Of a stretch of 8,655 nt of DNA, positions 7,492 through 8,655 are shown piece after piece. The stretch spans positions 1 through 8,655 of the forward strand of contig JBBRAW010000129.1 of assembly GCA_038206385.1 (NCBI GenBank). Direction: 5' to 3'. Made by a program: the position numbers and the translations under genes. Every line of letters begins with the position of its first letter. Within the stretch, counting starts at the first letter, position 1. The notes beneath the pieces are model-generated. The model saw only the letters and a list, made by a program, of their open reading frames with translations, did no database searches and was not told the DNA's origin. The DNA comes from JANXSD01 sp038206385. GTDB lineage: Bacteria; Bacteroidota; Bacteroidia; AKYH767-A; OLB10.

Positions 7492-7522
7492 AACGAAAAG
7501 AAGCGCTTCAAAAAATTTCGTT
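7492..7522 (+). promoter_or_regulatory. Inverted repeat in the ssb leader
   Basis: AACGAAA (7492-7498) and TTTCGTT (7516-7522) are perfectly complementary and enclose the 10-bp palindrome GAAGCGCTTC (7500-7509). In RNA this could form a hairpin ending 30 nt before the ATG; in DNA it could be a dimer-binding site. It is not followed by a T-run, so it is not a terminator. The symmetry is certain, the role is not. Confidence 0.45.
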
Positions 7523-7552
7523 ATCATAATCACAATAAAAAAAAGAAAAAAT

Positions 7553-7903
7553 ATGAGTAACATGCAAAATTCCATTCAGTTAATTGGAAACCTCGGCAAG
7601 GACCCAGAAATAGTACACATGGATGGCGGTAAAAAGATGGCTCGAGTAACGATCGCCACAAATGAAACAATGATCAACCTGAAAGGAAATGAGTATCAAG
7701 AAACACAATGGCATAATCTTGTTGTTTGGGGAAAGCTTGCAGAAATATTGGAAAATTTTACGCGTAAAGGAAGCAAACTTGCCGTTGAAGGAATGATCGT
7801 TAATCGTAATTACAAAGATAAAAACGGACAAGATCGATTCATTACCGAAATTAAAGTAGACGACCTTATTTTATTTGGCGATAAAAAAGGAGAAATCGTG
7901 TAA
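7553..7903 (+). CDS. ssb: Single-stranded DNA-binding protein, short form
   Basis: SSB coats single-stranded DNA during replication, recombination and repair. The 116 residues are one OB fold: NSIQLIGNLGKDPEI (6-20), TQWHNLVVWGKLAE (51-64), with Trp53 and Trp59 in positions used for base stacking, KGSKLAVEG (72-80), and YKDKNGQDRFITEI (87-100). The protein stops soon after the fold at GDKKGEIV. It lacks the Gly/Pro-rich linker and the acidic tip ending in Pro-Phe that bind partner proteins in typical SSBs. Short forms of this kind occur as second SSB copies in Bacteroidota, so a tailed main SSB may be encoded elsewhere. The start ATG at 7553 follows an A-rich leader without a Shine-Dalgarno motif; ATG 7562 is an alternative. 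An intrinsic terminator follows 36 bp after the stop, making it a single-gene unit. Confidence 0.95.
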   Translation: MSNMQNSIQLIGNLGKDPEIVHMDGGKKMARVTIATNETMINLKGNEYQETQWHNLVVWGKLAEILENFTRKGSKLAVEGMIVNRNYKDKNGQDRFITEIKVDDLILFGDKKGEIV

Positions 7904-7939
7904 TACATTCCAACAATAAATAATTCCTGCCTGTATGTT

Positions 7940-7968
7940 AAAGTCTCCCTGAAAGATGGGAGGCTTTT
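7940..7968 (+). terminator. Intrinsic terminator of ssb
   Basis: GTCTCCC (7943-7949) pairs with GGGAGGC (7958-7964) through seven pairs including one G-U, around an 8-nt loop. Flanking AAA/TTT extends the stem, and TTTT follows at 7965-7968. It lies 36 bp after the ssb stop. Confidence 0.88.
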
Positions 7969-7983
7969 GCATATATTATAAAA

Positions 7984-8171
7984 AATACAACTATTAAGTA
8001 TTCCAATTTAAATATTCAAAATGGCAAGGAAATAGACAAGTACAAATGAACACTTTTGAAATTAATTTGCAAGGATATCCAAGTGGAATTTATTTTGTAA
8101 TATTGATTTGTGATGGGCAAATGGCAGATACCAAAGTTCTAGCAGTGGAAAAAGTTATTGGCAAAAAGTGA
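7984..8171 (+). pseudogene. Relic of a T9SS C-terminal sorting domain, frameshifted
   Basis: Two adjoining frames together read like the last part of a T9SS type A sorting domain, the C-terminal signal that sends cargo through the T9SS. The first frame (about 7984-8046) gives NLNIQNGKEIDKYK and then hits TGA. The second (7998-8171) gives FEINLQGYPSGIYFV followed by CDGQMADTKVLAVEK and a TGA at 8169. The family pattern is an 'xxGKExxxY' strand, then 'IDLSxLPSGIYFV', then a Lys-containing end, so the two pieces join with a one-base frameshift near 8044. There is no cargo domain upstream; the ssb terminator is there instead. This is therefore the tail of a deleted gene, not a working one. A 42-codon ORF from ATG 8046 exists but is unlikely to be a real start. 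Confidence 0.65.
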
Positions 8172-8179
8172 AATCAAAA

Positions 8180-8223
8180 TACCTAAATCTGAATTGGATT
8201 TATCTGCAATGCAGATTTAGGTA
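8180..8223. repeat. 12-bp perfect inverted repeat
   Basis: TACCTAAATCTG (8180-8191) is the exact reverse complement of CAGATTTAGGTA (8212-8223), with a 20-nt loop. A competing inner hairpin, ATCTGC-AAT-GCAGAT (8202-8216), shares its right arm. It follows the sorting-domain relic by 8 bp and could be that lost gene's terminator, or the first part of the repeat cluster continuing to 8317. Confidence 0.65.
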
Positions 8224-8234
8224 ACGTTCTCCAG

Positions 8235-8298
8235 CTAAGCGCTACGTCGCACACTTTAAATTAAAAGTAAATAAAAATTAATGCGGCGTGGCGCTTAG
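8235..8298. repeat. 17-bp GC-rich inverted repeat with AT-rich loop
   Basis: CTAAGCGCTACGTCGCA (8235-8251) pairs with TGCGGCGTGGCGCTTAG (8282-8298) over 17 positions; two pairs are G-T and would hold as G-U in RNA. The 30-nt loop is almost all A/T. The arms are far more GC-rich than the surroundings, suggesting a mobile palindromic repeat or structured RNA rather than chance. No T-run follows. Confidence 0.7.
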
Positions 8299-8302
8299 GT
8301 GC

Positions 8303-8317
8303 TGTGCATGTTGCACA
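8303..8317. repeat. Small hairpin TGTGCA-TGT-TGCACA
   Basis: A perfect 6-bp inverted repeat with a 3-nt loop starts 5 bp after the larger GC-rich inverted repeat and is the last palindrome before the transposase. It may belong to the same repeat unit or lie at the insertion-sequence end. Confidence 0.5.
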
Positions 8318-8655
8318 ACTAACAAATATAGTGGATAACTTAATATTAATAGTATTGATTAATTCTAAACTGCAAAGCATATTTGCTGCATGCAAGGAAG
8401 GAAAGAAATATAGCCAAAGATTTTATATCAAGTCCATCTTGATGACTTAGTTGCTAAGGATAATTTCTATCGTAGGCTAAATACGACACTAGATTTAAAT
8501 TTTCTATATGCAGCCACATCTAAGTATTACGGCGAGGAAGGTCAAGAGAGTATTGATCCCGTTGTGTTCTTCAAAATATGTTTGGTAGGATATCTTAACA
8601 ATATTAATAGTGATAGAAAATTAATTGAGTATTGCAGTAATTGTTTAGATATACG
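8318..8655 (+). mobile_element. IS1182-family insertion sequence, left part (boundary uncertain)
   Basis: The transposase fragment from 8390 implies an insertion sequence whose left end lies somewhere between about 8172 and 8389. The start given here is only a placeholder just after the last hairpin. The right end, the second terminal repeat and any target duplication are outside the window, so the left terminus cannot be fixed. The 72 bp from 8318 to the ATG are AT-rich, with no feature I can name. Confidence 0.45.
8390..8655 (+). pseudogene. IS1182-family transposase, N-terminal part with in-frame stop
   Basis: IS1182-family transposases cut and join IS ends with a DDE domain; only the N-terminal DUF772/InsH-N-type region is visible. 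The frame from ATG 8390 reads MQGRKEI, then TAG at 8411-8413, then continues without interruption to the edge: QVHLDDLVAKDNFYRRL, YYGEEGQESIDPVVFFK and ICLVGYLNNINSDRKLIEYC. The second and third stretches are diagnostic of the family. MQG plus basic residues is a usual opening for it, so the amber appears to interrupt a genuine N-terminus rather than mark a wrong frame. No ATG, GTG or TTG follows the stop before the conserved DNFYRRL block. The copy is probably inactive unless the stop is a sequencing error, is read through, or a rare start codon is used. The DDE part lies beyond the window. Confidence 0.8.

Noticed and set aside
8046..8171. Independent small protein of 41 residues from ATG 8046
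   Set aside because: The sequence matches the end of a T9SS sorting domain and the preceding frame supplies the missing first strand, so a gene relic explains it better.
8218..8325. Integron attC site, suggested by the palindromic arms and the flanking GTAAC and AACTAAC
   Set aside because: The ends do not fit the RYYYAAC and GTTRRRY core sites, and no integron integrase is in the window.

Overview
The window looks like chromosomal DNA from a member of the Bacteroidota. It is AT-rich and gene leaders are A/T-rich without clear Shine-Dalgarno sequences. Candidate promoters resemble the Bacteroidota -7 element (TAnnTTTG). It also encodes a PorW/SprE-type lipoprotein of the type IX secretion system (T9SS), which is restricted to this phylum. 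The genus cannot be decided from the sequence.

Layout. Positions 1-1396 hold two minus-strand genes that probably form one transcript: an M23 peptidase with an N-terminal membrane anchor (521-1396), then dxr of the MEP isoprenoid pathway, which starts at a TTG codon and runs off the left edge. Divergent from them is a large plus-strand gene, porW/sprE (1583-4246). It is followed after 29 bp by a membrane-anchored LytTR-type DNA-binding regulator (4276-5139). After a 164-bp spacer carrying three CATCCC repeats at about 20-bp spacing comes a polytopic DUF2306-like membrane protein (5304-5987). A secreted protein of unknown function (6007-7266, minus strand) converges on it. A 286-bp divergent regulatory region, rich in direct repeats and palindromes, separates this from a short single-stranded DNA-binding protein gene (7553-7903), which ends at a clear intrinsic terminator (7940-7968).

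From 7970 to the right edge the character changes. There is a frameshifted relic of a T9SS C-terminal sorting domain (7984-8171), then a run of three strong inverted repeats (8180-8317), then the left part of an IS1182-family transposase reading frame (8390-8655) with an in-frame amber codon at position 8. This is a decayed, mobile-element-associated tract.

How the genes fit together. Most genes concern the cell envelope: wall remodelling (M23), T9SS export (PorW), two further membrane or regulatory proteins and one secreted protein. The sorting-domain relic shows that the lineage had T9SS cargo. The most useful leads are the PorW-LytTR linkage, the phased repeats upstream of the DUF2306 and ssb genes, and the inverted-repeat cluster beside the broken transposase. 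I see no complete, clearly new multi-gene system.
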